Positions 18,538-28,816 of a stretch of DNA of 64,000 bases are shown here, one piece after another (position 1 is the stretch's first letter; the number at the start of each line of letters is the position of its first letter). The position numbers and the translations under genes were made by a program. The notes beneath the pieces are model-generated. The model had not been told where the DNA came from, ran no database searches, and was given only the letters and a program-made list of their open reading frames with translations. The stretch spans positions 620,001-684,000 of the forward strand of contig DASTXE010000006.1 of assembly GCA_035765535.1 (NCBI GenBank), read 5' to 3'. This stretch comes from Rickettsiales bacterium (GTDB taxonomy: Bacteria > Pseudomonadota > Alphaproteobacteria > Rickettsiales > JABCZZ01).

Positions 18538-18631
18538 GAAATAACCTGGATTAGTGTTTCCATTATCCTAGGATTTTCTGCGTATAAGAAGCGTATCAAG
18601 GGACAAAAGGAGCGTAAATAAAACGTAAAAA

Positions 18632-19318
18632 CTACGCTAAAAACCGGTAACCGATCCCTGCTTCCGTCACGATATAGCGCGGTTGCATAGGATTGTCGCC
18701 GAGTTTCTTACGCAAATGCTGCGCATAAATACGAAGATAATGGCTGTTTTCGTTGGAATGCTTACCCCAAACCTCTTTAAGCAATTGCGAATGCGTGACA
18801 ACCTTACCCGCATGTTTCACAAGAATAGTCAGCAACTTATACTCCGTCGGCGTCAAATGGACTTCAATACCGCTGACAAATACCTGACGGCTCTCCATAT
18901 CCACACGGACCTCCCCAGTCTCAAATACTGGCGTCTGTGTCTGCATATTTTTCTGGGCATGGCGCAATGCAACCTTCAACCGCGCAAGCAGCTCCGCTGA
19001 ACCAAATGGCTTAGTCAGATAATCATCCGCCCCCAGTTCTAACGCCGCTACCTTATCCTGTTCCTGCCCGCGCGCGGAAAGCACAATGATAGGCAATGCA
19101 CTCCATTCGCGGATATTGCGGATAACCTCCAGCCCATCCATATCCGGCAGGCCTAAATCGAGAATGATGATATCGGGCGGATGGGTTGCGGCAAGCTTGA
19201 TGCCTTCTGCCGCTTTCTCCGCAAAACTCAAGTCATAAGCGCCCTCAGTAAGAATGACCTTCAGCAGCTTGCGGATTTCCAGTTCATCTTCAATAATCAG
19301 AACACGTATCTTGTTCAT
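18632..19318 (-). CDS. kdpE: KdpE response regulator
   Basis: A 228-residue OmpR-type regulator. Receiver domain with phosphoacceptor Asp54 in IIILDLGLPDMDG and conserved Lys in LTKPFG; winged-helix DNA-binding domain ending AGIGYRFLA. Partner of KdpD; activates the kdp operon on K+ limitation or ionic stress. Its start overlaps the kdpD stop by four bases, so translation is coupled. Being last in the operon, it makes the circuit self-reinforcing. Confidence 0.96.
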   Translation of the reverse strand: MNKIRVLIIEDELEIRKLLKVILTEGAYDLSFAEKAAEGIKLAATHPPDIIILDLGLPDMDGLEVIRNIREWSALPIIVLSARGQEQDKVAALELGADDYLTKPFGSAELLARLKVALRHAQKNMQTQTPVFETGEVRVDMESRQVFVSGIEVHLTPTEYKLLTILVKHAGKVVTHSQLLKEVWGKHSNENSHYLRIYAQHLRKKLGDNPMQPRYIVTEAGIGYRFLA

Positions 19319-21981
19319 ACTGCCACCGGTAATGTAAAGTGAAATGCTGCACCACCCTCAGGGCGGTTTTCGGCCCATATGCTGCCGCCATGCGCGGTGA
19401 TGATCGTATGGCATACCGCAAGGCCAAGACCGCTACCTTTAGCGACTTCTCCCCGGTTTGCAGTGTAAAATTTATCGAATATTCTTTTTTCTTCACCCGC
19501 AGGAATACCGGGACCATTATCAGAAACACAGATATGAAGCTGTGAGGAGGTGCCGGATACCTCAATACAGATTATGCTTCCAGGCTGCGTGTATTTTGTC
19601 GCATTCTCCAGCAGATTCGTGAGGACCTGTTCAATCAGAACCCCGTCCATTTCGCCTACTGGAAGATCAGGCGCAGCATGTGTCTGCACATCATGTTGCG
19701 CCAGTTGAGGCGCAAGCCGGACAAGCACCGAACCGATCAGCTCTTCAATAAAATAAGGCTGTTTGTTCAATTGAAAATTAGCGGATTCCAGACGTGTTAC
19801 GTCCAGCATGTTCGTAACAATACGCGAAAGGCGCGTCGCTTCCTGGTTGATTGAAGCTCCAAGCTCACGCAGTTGATCGCTGCTGAGCCTGCTTGCGTCA
19901 GTAGCAATGATGCCGGATGATCCCGTAATGGAAGCAAGTGGCGTGCGCAGATCGTGCGATACGGAAGAAAGCAGCGTATTGCGCAGTTTCTCCCCTTCCG
20001 CATCCACACGCAGCCTCTCCGCCGTTTCCGCTGCGTTGGCGCGTTCCACTCCCGAAGCCAGTAAGTTCGCAAACGTCTCGATAAGCGAACGCTCTTCCGG
20101 GGAAAATCTCGCTGTACTTTTTCGCGGAATGACGCCCAGGACACCCACAGTGCTATCTGCCGTCACAAGCGGAGCATAAAACGCATCAGCGCTGGACATG
20201 GTATCGGTGCCGAGTCCTGCGGGCCGCGAATTACTGAAACACCACTGCACAAGACTATTTTCCTTAATGACATCGCGTTGGGGAAGGCTCCCCCACACAG
20301 GCATCAATATGTCATCCGGGCCGGGAAGACACACAACAATTTCCGCCCCGATTGAATCACGTATATGACGCGCAGCCACTTCAGAAAGCGCAACGTGACC
20401 GCGTGTAGCAGCCATTTCGCGCGTAAAGGCGTAAAACATCTGCGAATGACGCTCACGCTTACGCGCAAATAAAGCCTGCAGTCGTAACCGGGAGGCATAG
20501 GAATTGATTACAAGACTCGTGGCCAGCATGACCGTCAGTGTCATCCAATAGGAACGGTCATAGATCTGCAGTGTGTAAAGCGGCTCGATGAAAAAGAAAT
20601 TGAGACAGGCCGCACTGAGCAGCGCATACATCACGGAGGGACCTCGCCCTAATCTCGCCGATACCACGACATTACCCGCAAGATAGATCAGCACTTCGTC
20701 AATGGGCTTGATGAAGCCCCTTGCGCCTACCCCAGCCAATGTACATAGCGCGATGATCAGCATTGCTTGCAGATAAAGTGCTGGCTTAAACTGCACCAGT
20801 TCATTCGCACGTTCTTGCAGGGAGTGTTCAGGCATATCTCCGGTAATCACATAAACATCGATAGAACCACTCTTACGGATGACCTTATCCGCTAGCGTGC
20901 CGAAGACTATCTCTCGCCAGCGCGGCTTATTATGCTTGCCGATGACGATCTTAGTAATGCCATTATCGCGCGCATAGGCCATGATCTCATCAAGCGCATT
21001 CGTGCCCTGGAGCACTACCGTTTTACCACCGAGCCTTTCCGCCATGCGCAGATGCGATTCCAGCACTTTTTTCTGTTCATCACCAAGCTGGTAATGACGC
21101 GCATTTTCAACATAACCAGCCGTCCACGGAGCCTTAAACGCTGCGGCAATACGTTTGGCCGAACGCACCAGCGTTTCCGATAACGGATCAGGCCCTACAC
21201 ACACCAGCAGCTTATCCGCCACCGGCTGCAAGCCACGGATGCCTTCGCGGATCTTATAGGCATCCATCTGTGCATCCACACGCTCCGTCGTACGGCGCAG
21301 CGCCAGTTCCCGCAATGCAATCAGATTGCTTTTCTTGAAGAAATGCTCGGCTGCGCGTGTGCGGGCCTGTTCATTGATATAGACCTTGCCTTCACTTAAG
21401 CGCTTAAGCAGTTCATCGGCATTGATATCGACAAGCACGACATCTTCCGCGTTATCGAACACGGAATCGGGAACCGTTTCTTTCACCCAGACACCGGTTG
21501 TGCCTGCGACCATATCATTCAGGCTTTCCAGATGCTGGACGTTCAGCGTCGTATAAACATCAATACCTGCCGCCAGCAGTTCTTCCACATCGTTCCAGCG
21601 TTTGGCATGACGCGAGCCGGGAGCATTCGTATGGGCAAGTTCATCCAGCAGCAAGATGGCAGGCTTGCGATCAAGTGCAGCATCGATATCGAATTCCTTG
21701 ACCGTCATGCCCCGGTAGGAAAGTTCTTTCTGGGGGATAACCGGCATTCCCTCCAGCAGCTTAAGCGTCTCCGCCCTGCCGTGCGTTTCCACCACACCTG
21801 CAACAATATCCACACCATCCAGCAAAAGCTGATGCCCGGAAGCCAGCATCGCATAGGTCTTGCCGACGCCTGCACAGCCGCCGAAGAATATCTTAAGTTT
21901 ACCGCGAACAGCACTGCGCTCCTCAGCTTTGATCTTCCTGAGGAGTTGCTCCGGGTCAGGCCTGTTTTCGCGTTCATTCAC
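19315..21981 (-). CDS. kdpD: KdpD osmosensitive K+ channel sensor histidine kinase
   Basis: An 888-residue sensor kinase. N-terminal KdpD domain with Walker A GGCAGVGKT (residues ~33-41) and LLLDELAHTN; a USP-like region follows; four membrane helices around residues 400-500; a GAF-like region; then HisKA with phosphoacceptor His676 (SHDLRTPLAS) and an HATPase_c domain with DNGPGIP and GSGLGLAVC. Full length for the family. Encoded three bases after kdpC and overlapping kdpE. Confidence 0.96.
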   Translation of the reverse strand: MNERENRPDPEQLLRKIKAEERSAVRGKLKIFFGGCAGVGKTYAMLASGHQLLLDGVDIVAGVVETHGRAETLKLLEGMPVIPQKELSYRGMTVKEFDIDAALDRKPAILLLDELAHTNAPGSRHAKRWNDVEELLAAGIDVYTTLNVQHLESLNDMVAGTTGVWVKETVPDSVFDNAEDVVLVDINADELLKRLSEGKVYINEQARTRAAEHFFKKSNLIALRELALRRTTERVDAQMDAYKIREGIRGLQPVADKLLVCVGPDPLSETLVRSAKRIAAAFKAPWTAGYVENARHYQLGDEQKKVLESHLRMAERLGGKTVVLQGTNALDEIMAYARDNGITKIVIGKHNKPRWREIVFGTLADKVIRKSGSIDVYVITGDMPEHSLQERANELVQFKPALYLQAMLIIALCTLAGVGARGFIKPIDEVLIYLAGNVVVSARLGRGPSVMYALLSAACLNFFFIEPLYTLQIYDRSYWMTLTVMLATSLVINSYASRLRLQALFARKRERHSQMFYAFTREMAATRGHVALSEVAARHIRDSIGAEIVVCLPGPDDILMPVWGSLPQRDVIKENSLVQWCFSNSRPAGLGTDTMSSADAFYAPLVTADSTVGVLGVIPRKSTARFSPEERSLIETFANLLASGVERANAAETAERLRVDAEGEKLRNTLLSSVSHDLRTPLASITGSSGIIATDASRLSSDQLRELGASINQEATRLSRIVTNMLDVTRLESANFQLNKQPYFIEELIGSVLVRLAPQLAQHDVQTHAAPDLPVGEMDGVLIEQVLTNLLENATKYTQPGSIICIEVSGTSSQLHICVSDNGPGIPAGEEKRIFDKFYTANRGEVAKGSGLGLAVCHTIITAHGGSIWAENRPEGGAAFHFTLPVAV

Positions 21982-21983
21982 GC

Positions 21984-22559
21984 CTATAGCTTACCATCAA
22001 GATCAAGGTTTAGCATTAAAACATTGACGTGCGGCTGGCCCAATATACCGAACTGCCGCCCTTTCGTATGTTTCTGAATTAGCTCTTCTATTACTTCCTC
22101 GCTCATGCTCCGTGCCCGCGCCACACGTGCTGCCTGGTAATGCGCTGCTGCCGGGCTGATATCAGGGTCAAGGCCACTGCCGGAAGCCGTTACCAGATCC
22201 ACAGGGATAGGGGTATTATTACCAGGGTCAACTTTCTTCAACGCTTCAATACGCCCTTGCACAGCCTTAAGCAAATCCGGATTCGCCGAGCCTAAATTGC
22301 TGCCACTGGAGTTAGCAGCATTATACGACTGCGGGCCCGTGGCCGAAAGCCTACCCCAGAAATATTTCGGATCGGTAAAATTCTGGCCTATCAGCGCAGA
22401 ACCGAGAATCTTGCCGTCACCGGCTTTGATCAGGCTGCCTTGCGACTTTACAGAAAAGAGGGTCTGATCAATCAGGGTGACTGCTAGAGGATAGGCTCCG
22501 CCAAAGAGCAGGGAAAAGATTAGGAACAGTCGGAAGCTGGAATGAAGATACAGGCTCAT
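21984..22559 (-). CDS. kdpC: Potassium-transporting ATPase subunit KdpC
   Basis: A 191-residue subunit with one N-terminal membrane helix and a periplasmic domain: [35 protein letters not shown] and the C-terminal [25 protein letters not shown], all diagnostic. It stabilises the KdpB-KdpA complex. Start overlaps the kdpB stop by four bases. Confidence 0.96.
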   Translation of the reverse strand: MSLYLHSSFRLFLIFSLLFGGAYPLAVTLIDQTLFSVKSQGSLIKAGDGKILGSALIGQNFTDPKYFWGRLSATGPQSYNAANSSGSNLGSANPDLLKAVQGRIEALKKVDPGNNTPIPVDLVTASGSGLDPDISPAAAHYQAARVARARSMSEEVIEELIQKHTKGRQFGILGQPHVNVLMLNLDLDGKL

Positions 22560-24619
22560 GCGATCCCCGTGAAGGTCAGAATAATATCGATTATTTTAAT
22601 GCCGATAAATGGCACGACCATACCGCCTACGCCATAGACAAGGATATTGTAATGCAGCAACGCCAACGCACCGGCGGGACGGTATTTGACGCCCTTAAGC
22701 GCCAACGGAATCAGGAACACGATAATTAGTGCATTGAAAATAACGGCGGAAAGAATGGCCGAAAGCGGCGAGGTAAGCTCCATAATGTTCAGTGCCTTCA
22801 TCGCCGGATAAGTGCTTACAAACGCCGCCGGAATAATAGCGAAATACTTGGCGATGTCATTGGCAATGGAAAACGTCGTAAGCGCACCGCGCGTCATCAG
22901 CAACTGCTTGCCGATCTCAATGATCTCGATCAGCTTTGTCGGGCTGGAATCCAGATCCACCATATTACCTGCCTCCTTGGCCGCCTGCGTACCGGTATTC
23001 ATGGCAACCGCCACATCCGCCTGCGCGAGTGCTGGCGCATCGTTCGTACCGTCGCCGACCATGGCAACGAGTTCACCGCCTTCCTGCATTTTGCGGATAT
23101 AACGTAGCTTCGTCTCCGGTGTCGCCTGCGCGATAAAATCATCCACGCCTGCTTCCCCGGCAATGGCTGCCGCTGTCAGTGGATTATCGCCTGTGACCAT
23201 GACACTCTTGATGCCCATCGCACGCAGTTCGGCAAGACGCTGCTTAATCCCACCTTTAACGATATCCTTGAGATAAACGACACCAAGCACTTTCGCATTC
23301 TCGCATACAATCAGTGGCGTACCTCCCTGACGCGAAATCTGTTCGCTCTGACGTATCACCCCCGCAGGCATGACGCCTCCCAGCGAAGCGACATGCTTCG
23401 CAATCACATCGCCCGCACCTTTAAAAATATGACGCTCGCCGATAGTGACTCCGCTCATACGCGTCTCAGCGCTGAAAGGTACAAAAGTCGCCCCCAATGC
23501 AGCCCATTCCTTTTTCTGCACGCCATATTTACCATGCGCAAGCGCAACGATGCTTTTGCCTTCAGGTGTTTCGTCGGCCAGTGAAGCGAGCTCTGCCGCT
23601 TCTGCAAGTTCCTGTATGGGAACAGCTTCAGCAGGAAAGAAAGCATCCGCCTGTCGGTTGCCAAAAGTGATCGTCCCGGTCTTGTCCAGCAGCAGAATAT
23701 TGACATCTCCAGCGGCTTCCACTGCCCTCCCGGATGTCGCAATAACATTAGCGCGGATCAGGCGGTTCATACCCGCAATACCTATAGCGGACAGCAATCC
23801 GCCAATCGTTGTAGGAGCAAGGCACACCAGCAGTGCTATGATCACTGTGATACTAACCGGGCTTCCCTGCCCTGCTTTCTCCACACTGTAAAGTGAGAAT
23901 GGCAGCAACGTGACGCAGGCCAGCAGAAAAATGATCGTCATTGCGGCAAGCAGAATACCAAGCGCAATTTCATTAGGCGTTTTCTGGCGTTTTGCGCCCT
24001 CGACTAGGGCAATCATCTTATCAAGAAAGCTTTCGCCCGGATTAGAGGTGATGCTTACAATGAGCCAGTCAGAAAGCACACGCGTGCCACCTGTTACAGC
24101 GTCACGGTCTCCACCTGATTCGCGTATGACCGGAGCACTTTCTCCGGTAATGGCGCTTTCATCGACCGAGGCAATACCTTCCAGTACCTGGCCGTCACCG
24201 GGAACAGAATCGCCAGCCTCCACCAGCACGAGATCGCCTTTACGCAGCGCACTTGCTGGCACCGCAGCCACAGAACGGCTCGCACGATTAGTGAGCTTCT
24301 TAGCCATAATATCCTGCCGCGCTTTTCTAAGCGATTCGGCCTGTGCCTTACCCTTTCCCTCCGCCACTGCTTCAGCAAAATTGGCAAACAGCACCGTGAA
24401 CCACAGCCATATGCTCACAGCCGCAATAAACCATGAAGGTTCCGTCCCTCGCACATGCAGACTATAAATAAACAGCATAAGCGTCAGAACCGAGCCCACG
24501 AAGACAACAAACATGACAGGATTGCGTGCCTGATAACGGGGAGTCAGGCGAAGAAGCGATGCCTTCGTCGCCTCAATAAGAGCTGTGCGTGTAAGCAAGG
24601 TATCGGAACGTGTTTTCAT
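22556..24619 (-). CDS. kdpB: Potassium-transporting P-type ATPase KdpB
   Basis: A 687-residue P-type ATPase, the energy-coupling subunit. The phosphorylation motif [11 protein letters not shown] is present (Asp ~ residue 314), with TGES in the actuator domain and the hinge motif [10 protein letters not shown]. Around seven membrane helices. Length and motifs are normal. It drives K+ import through KdpA in the inner membrane. Confidence 0.97.
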   Translation of the reverse strand: MKTRSDTLLTRTALIEATKASLLRLTPRYQARNPVMFVVFVGSVLTLMLFIYSLHVRGTEPSWFIAAVSIWLWFTVLFANFAEAVAEGKGKAQAESLRKARQDIMAKKLTNRASRSVAAVPASALRKGDLVLVEAGDSVPGDGQVLEGIASVDESAITGESAPVIRESGGDRDAVTGGTRVLSDWLIVSITSNPGESFLDKMIALVEGAKRQKTPNEIALGILLAAMTIIFLLACVTLLPFSLYSVEKAGQGSPVSITVIIALLVCLAPTTIGGLLSAIGIAGMNRLIRANVIATSGRAVEAAGDVNILLLDKTGTITFGNRQADAFFPAEAVPIQELAEAAELASLADETPEGKSIVALAHGKYGVQKKEWAALGATFVPFSAETRMSGVTIGERHIFKGAGDVIAKHVASLGGVMPAGVIRQSEQISRQGGTPLIVCENAKVLGVVYLKDIVKGGIKQRLAELRAMGIKSVMVTGDNPLTAAAIAGEAGVDDFIAQATPETKLRYIRKMQEGGELVAMVGDGTNDAPALAQADVAVAMNTGTQAAKEAGNMVDLDSSPTKLIEIIEIGKQLLMTRGALTTFSIANDIAKYFAIIPAAFVSTYPAMKALNIMELTSPLSAILSAVIFNALIIVFLIPLALKGVKYRPAGALALLHYNILVYGVGGMVVPFIGIKIIDIILTFTGIA

Positions 24620-24624
24620 AAAAC

Positions 24625-26328
24625 CTACTGCATCAGGTGGAGATATTCCGCAACCGGCCCGAGCGCCAGCGAAGGCACGAAGGTCAACACACCAACCACG
24701 ATGACTACACTGACTAGGAAGAATACAAAGAGCGGTGTAGCCGTCGGCAATGTGCCTGCAGAAATCGGAACGATATTCTTCTGCGCAAGCGACCCAGCGA
24801 TGGCCAGAACAGGAATCATCACAAAGTAGCGCCCGAAGAGCATCGCAAGTCCAAGGGCGGTATTATAGAATGGCGTGTTGGCACTGAGTCCGGCAAACGC
24901 ACTGCCGTTATTATTGGCAGCAGAGGAAAACGCATACAGAATTTCACTGAACCCTTGTGCACCGGGATTGGCAACGCCTACCTTGCCTGCCCCCAAGAGC
25001 ACCGCAATCGCCGTGCCAAGCAAGGCGGCAAGATGCGGCGCAAGCACCGCCACGGATGCCATTTTAATTTCAAACGCATTGATCTTCTTGCCCAGATATT
25101 CAGGAGTGCGCCCTACCATCAGCCCGGCAATAAACACCGTCACGATAACGAACACGATCATGCCGTAAAGCCCGGAACCGACGCCTCCATAAATGACTTC
25201 TCCGAACTGGATCAGGATCAGCGGCACCAACCCGCCCAGAGGCGTGAAGGAATCATGCATAGCATTGACCGAGCCGTTGGAAGCCGCTGTGGTCGCCGCA
25301 GCCCAGAGCGCGGAATTAACCACTCCGAAGCGCTGTTCCTTGCCTTCCATATTACCTGCGCTTTGTTCGATATGCAGCGGCGCGAATTTTGGATTACCCA
25401 TCTCTTCCTGCACCACGCCGAACAGCATGAACGGTATCAATATGATTGTCATCGCGGCGAGGATCACCCAGCCCTGCTTCGTGTCGCCGACCATTTTTCC
25501 GTAAGTGTAGCAAAGCGCTGCAGGGATAAGCAGGATTGCCAGCATTTCAAGGAAGTTGGAAAACGGCGTCGGATTTTCAAAAGGATGCGCAGAATTCGTA
25601 TTGAAGAACCCGCCCCCGTTAGTGCCTAGCTGTTTGATTGCCACCTGCGAAGCCACCGGCCCCACAGCAATCGTCTGCGAAGCGGAAGGAACATCAATAT
25701 ACGAGGAGAAAGTCTGCACCACGCCTTGTGAACCGAGCAGCACAGCCCAAAGCAGCGACAGCGGTAGCAATATATAGACGCAGCCGCGCACGAGGTCGGC
25801 CCAGAAATTGCCGATACCTCCCGCCTTGCGTCCTGTGAAGCCGCGAATCATGGCAATCAGCACCGCCATACCCACACCCGCCGACAGGAAATTCTGCACT
25901 GTCAGCCCCAGCATCTGCGACAGGTAACTCAGCGTAGATTCGCCGCCGTAAGACTGCCAGTTGGTATTCGTGATAAAGCTTGCCGTGGTGTTAAAGGCAA
26001 GGTCCGGTGAAACGCCTGCCATATGCGAAGGATTCAGCCCTACCATACCTTGCAACCGCAGGATGGCATAAAGCCCCACAAAGCTCACTACGCTAAACCC
26101 TATCAGGGCAAACGCATATTGTTTCCAGCTCATATCCGCCTGCTCGTCGATGCTGGATACGCGGTATAGCAACCGCTCCAGCCAGCTAAGCGGCATAGAG
26201 AGCAATGTGCGCTCGCCACTATAAACACGCGCCATGTAACCACCCAACGGCTTCACACTGGCGAACAGCACAGCAAAATAGAGCGCAATCTGCACCCAGT
26301 CATTGGCGGTAAGGATAAAAAGATTCAT
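24625..26328 (-). CDS. kdpA: Potassium-transporting ATPase subunit KdpA
   Basis: A 567-residue polytopic membrane protein related to K+ channels. The selectivity-filter-like loops are visible, for example [21 protein letters not shown], and the [15 protein letters not shown] segment near residue 115. It forms the K+ entry pathway. The ATG overlaps the kdpF stop. Confidence 0.97.
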   Translation of the reverse strand: MNLFILTANDWVQIALYFAVLFASVKPLGGYMARVYSGERTLLSMPLSWLERLLYRVSSIDEQADMSWKQYAFALIGFSVVSFVGLYAILRLQGMVGLNPSHMAGVSPDLAFNTTASFITNTNWQSYGGESTLSYLSQMLGLTVQNFLSAGVGMAVLIAMIRGFTGRKAGGIGNFWADLVRGCVYILLPLSLLWAVLLGSQGVVQTFSSYIDVPSASQTIAVGPVASQVAIKQLGTNGGGFFNTNSAHPFENPTPFSNFLEMLAILLIPAALCYTYGKMVGDTKQGWVILAAMTIILIPFMLFGVVQEEMGNPKFAPLHIEQSAGNMEGKEQRFGVVNSALWAAATTAASNGSVNAMHDSFTPLGGLVPLILIQFGEVIYGGVGSGLYGMIVFVIVTVFIAGLMVGRTPEYLGKKINAFEIKMASVAVLAPHLAALLGTAIAVLLGAGKVGVANPGAQGFSEILYAFSSAANNNGSAFAGLSANTPFYNTALGLAMLFGRYFVMIPVLAIAGSLAQKNIVPISAGTLPTATPLFVFFLVSVVIVVGVLTFVPSLALGPVAEYLHLMQ

Positions 26329-26417
26329 GGAAACAGTTCCGGCTTCAGCAAGGCGGTGAACAGGTAAACAAGCAGGGCAAACGCTATAATTCCGGAAATA
26401 ACATAAAGTATAAGCAT
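26325..26417 (-). CDS. kdpF: Potassium-transporting ATPase subunit KdpF
   Basis: A 30-residue single-helix peptide: MLILYVISGIIAFALLVYLF, then [10 protein letters not shown]. The ALLKPELFP ending is characteristic of KdpF, which stabilises the Kdp complex in the membrane. Its TGA overlaps the kdpA ATG (ATGA), giving tight coupling. It is too short for most gene callers. Confidence 0.9.
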   Translation of the reverse strand: MLILYVISGIIAFALLVYLFTALLKPELFP

Positions 26418-26418
26418 G

Positions 26419-26508
26419 TTATGACCTCAAGAGCGAATCGCTGAACCACACGAAGCCCAGCAACACGGCAAAAAAGATTAAAGCGATGATAAGAAAAACA
26501 ATGTCCAT
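26419..26508 (-). CDS. 29-residue membrane peptide heading the kdp operon
   Basis: A short ORF one base upstream of kdpF: MDIVFLIIALIFFAVLLGFV, then WFSDSLLRS. One hydrophobic helix and a short tail. Similar small ORFs precede kdpF in other proteobacteria, usually unannotated. Position, spacing and hydrophobic composition argue that it is translated. Whether it is a Kdp subunit or only a leader peptide that couples translation is unknown. Confidence 0.6.
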   Translation of the reverse strand: MDIVFLIIALIFFAVLLGFVWFSDSLLRS

Positions 26509-26745
26509 GCCACAACACTAGCCCTGAGGGCATATCGGCAGTGTAAAATTGCTAGGGGCAGGTGTAAAAATTATGTAAAAAGGATAGAGAACTTATAATA
26601 AAACTAGCGGGACTAAGGGAGCTTGTCTCAAACTCTCCCCGCATGATTTACCCATTACTTAAACCATTTTGGGCAATTCTTCGACACCCCCAAAGCGTAT
26701 GCGAATGGCGCAGGTGATATTAATCAGTAATTAAAGACACTGTGT

Positions 26746-27657
26746 TTAGGATTTTCGCTTCTTTCGTTTAGTGCGTGGTGCTTGCTCTACCACACCAGGA
26801 CCAGGAGTGACTAAAACCCGAACATTAGCATTTGGAACTTTATGCATTAGACTTGCCACTGTGACTTTCTTTTCCTTTGCGTCCTGAATAATTTTGTACA
26901 AATCCTCACTGCTAATTGTTTTTCCTTCATCTGCCATAATTAATGTATCAATCTTAAAGGGAGCGCTTTCTTCTGAGGATGCTTCAGGAACCGTCGTATT
27001 GACGATATGCTCGACGGTCTCATCTGTAAGAATATCCTGCATTCCTTCTCCAAACGGAAATTTTAATTTTATAGTACCAGGTGCAGTTCTCATTGCTTCG
27101 ATGCTGATGATCTCGTTCTCTTTAAAAGGTATATGAAAATCGCTATAATCAATGAATGGGCGGTTATCGATCCTCATCTGAAAATGGTAATGCGGATGTG
27201 CTGCGTGATTCGATTCTGAATGTCCCAAATAATCTGATTCAGTACACGAAAATGACCATTCAAGATTTTTGTAACGTATTGTCGTTTCAAAAAGCTTTCC
27301 GGTTCCTTCCTCGGACATATCATTAATATTACGAGCAAAGGCTTCTTCATTTGCTACCCAACGGAGATATGTTTGAGTCTGAAAGAACCCATATTTCTTA
27401 ATGAGGGTCAAAAAATCACTTTTCTTGAATCCACTAGGCTTTAATAACCAGTGGAGACAAGGTATATTGGTAGTAAACGAAGCAAGAGGTTTGTGGCATA
27501 GGTAGCAACTTCTATGATGAAAATCATTCCGAAATTGCCTATGCTCCGCTTCAGCCTGCTGTAATTGGAGTTGATTACCTCTTGTGCGTTCAGCTTGCGG
27601 TAATGACTCCAGAAACTTGGCAAAATATTGGCCTTTTTCTCTGATCTTCTCGTTCAT
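26746..27657 (-). CDS. Unrecognised protein with Cys/His metal-site features, at an att-like site
   Basis: A 303-residue soluble protein. An N-terminal charged helix precedes CYLCHKPLASF and CLHWLLKP (residues ~51-70), which could form a zinc site. A His-rich segment HAAHPHYHFQMRIDN lies near 150-165. A Lys/Arg-rich C-terminus ends RTKRKKRKS. Codons are AT-richer than the neighbouring kdp genes. It sits where an integrase would be expected relative to the att-like sequence at 27665-27770. No family named; a mobile-element cargo or defence role is only a guess. Confidence 0.55.
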   Translation of the reverse strand: MNEKIREKGQYFAKFLESLPQAERTRGNQLQLQQAEAEHRQFRNDFHHRSCYLCHKPLASFTTNIPCLHWLLKPSGFKKSDFLTLIKKYGFFQTQTYLRWVANEEAFARNINDMSEEGTGKLFETTIRYKNLEWSFSCTESDYLGHSESNHAAHPHYHFQMRIDNRPFIDYSDFHIPFKENEIISIEAMRTAPGTIKLKFPFGEGMQDILTDETVEHIVNTTVPEASSEESAPFKIDTLIMADEGKTISSEDLYKIIQDAKEKKVTVASLMHKVPNANVRVLVTPGPGVVEQAPRTKRKKRKS

Positions 27658-27664
27658 TTTTTGT

Positions 27665-27850
27665 CACTCATTAAGCTACCCAGCTTGTAGCAATAGCACC
27701 GGACATCGCTGGACATATTTTTGGATTCTATCGGACTGCAAAAAACATAAAGCTGGCGGTGAGGGGTCAGACTAACATTTCTTTGAACCTGCCTTCTCCC
27801 CTCATCTTTCAAAATCCATCAAAAAAATCTACTCACATTACTACTCGCAT
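27665..27850 (-). repeat. Degenerate copy of integrase-proximal / att-like sequence
   Basis: Between about 27665 and 27770 the sequence repeats, with mismatches and a deletion, the 41295-41432 segment between the integrase start and the tRNA-Ser 3' end. Shared blocks include accggacatcg (cf. gccggacatcg), ggatt/ggact followed by tatcgga, and tggcggtgagggg, which matches the tRNA 3' end tggcggatgagggg. A second piece at 27823-27837 (aaaaatctactcaca) is identical to 41277-41291. This looks like the far boundary of an integrated element or the scar of an earlier one. Confidence 0.55.
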
Positions 27851-27954
27851 AATGGGTGGCTTCTGATGGACAGAATCGGATGTTACCGATCTCATGACAT
27901 TCTGAATATACTTCATGAGATGAAAATTAAAAGCTTCTAATGCCTCCCCAAACA

Positions 27955-28764
27955 CTAATGCGTTTTCGCACCTGAAACGTCCGAAGCATCCCACCCACCT
28001 CCAAGCGCCTGAATAAGTGCTACACTGGCATCAAGTCGGTTCTGGCACACCATCAATAAAGTCTGTTCATTGGCAAGGGCTGCAATCCGCGCGGTCAGCA
28101 CATTATTATAAGCAGCTGTGCCGTTCGAATACTGGTTAAAGGCTAGTTGCTCCTTCATATGTGCATGGACGACTGCCGCATTTTGTAGCTTGCATTGTTG
28201 TGTCAGGAGTCGCACGTTTTTGCCGGATACGGGCTTCACGCGCCCCGGCATCGAAGGCGGTTTCCGCAAGTTGCGGGCCGATCGCCCAGAATTCGCCGGA
28301 TGCCGCAAACAGCTTGCTGAGGCTCATGGAGTCGTAACCGATGGAAGCGGATAGCGGAAGATCGGGAAACCATGCGGCTGTCGCCACTCCGATCTGTGCA
28401 TTGGCCGCTGCCATTTTTCGCTCGGCGGCGGCAATATCAGGACAGCGTTCCAGTAGAGTCGATGGCAGACCTACCGGAATATCCGGCACATGAGCAGAGA
28501 ATTTCTGCGATTTTAGCGAAAATTCCGCAGGAGGCTTTCCGATAAGAACAGCAATAGTGTGCTCAAGTCTCGCACGTCTGACTCTGGCACTGGCGGTACG
28601 TGCTTCGGTATTTTCAAATTGCATCCGGGCAGTCAGGAGGTCGGCTTCTTCTGCGGTTCCCGTGTTGTACTGATGCTGTGTGATACGTAGTTCTGCTGCT
28701 GAATAGGCGCAACTTATAGCAAGCTGGATGCGTGCCAGATTTATCCACAGGTGATGAATACCGG
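27955..28764 (-). pseudogene. Remnant of RND efflux outer-membrane factor (NodT/OprM family)
   Basis: The remaining pieces match TolC-like factors of tripartite efflux pumps. A frame open from about 28764 to 28136 reads LNTGTAEEADLLTAR-like helix, GLPSTLLERCPDIAAAERKM, then AWFPDLPLSASIGYDS and FDAGAREARIRQKRA. A second frame ending at 27955 continues FNQYSNGTAAYNNVLTA and ASVALIQALGGGWD. The first ~200 residues (signal peptide, lipobox) are missing and about 60 residues plus the frame are lost in the middle. No intact pump genes are near. Non-functional. Confidence 0.85.
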
Positions 28765-28816
28765 TGAATGGGAATCGAACCTAAAATGATACCGATACAC
28801 GTACACGGCTGGTATT

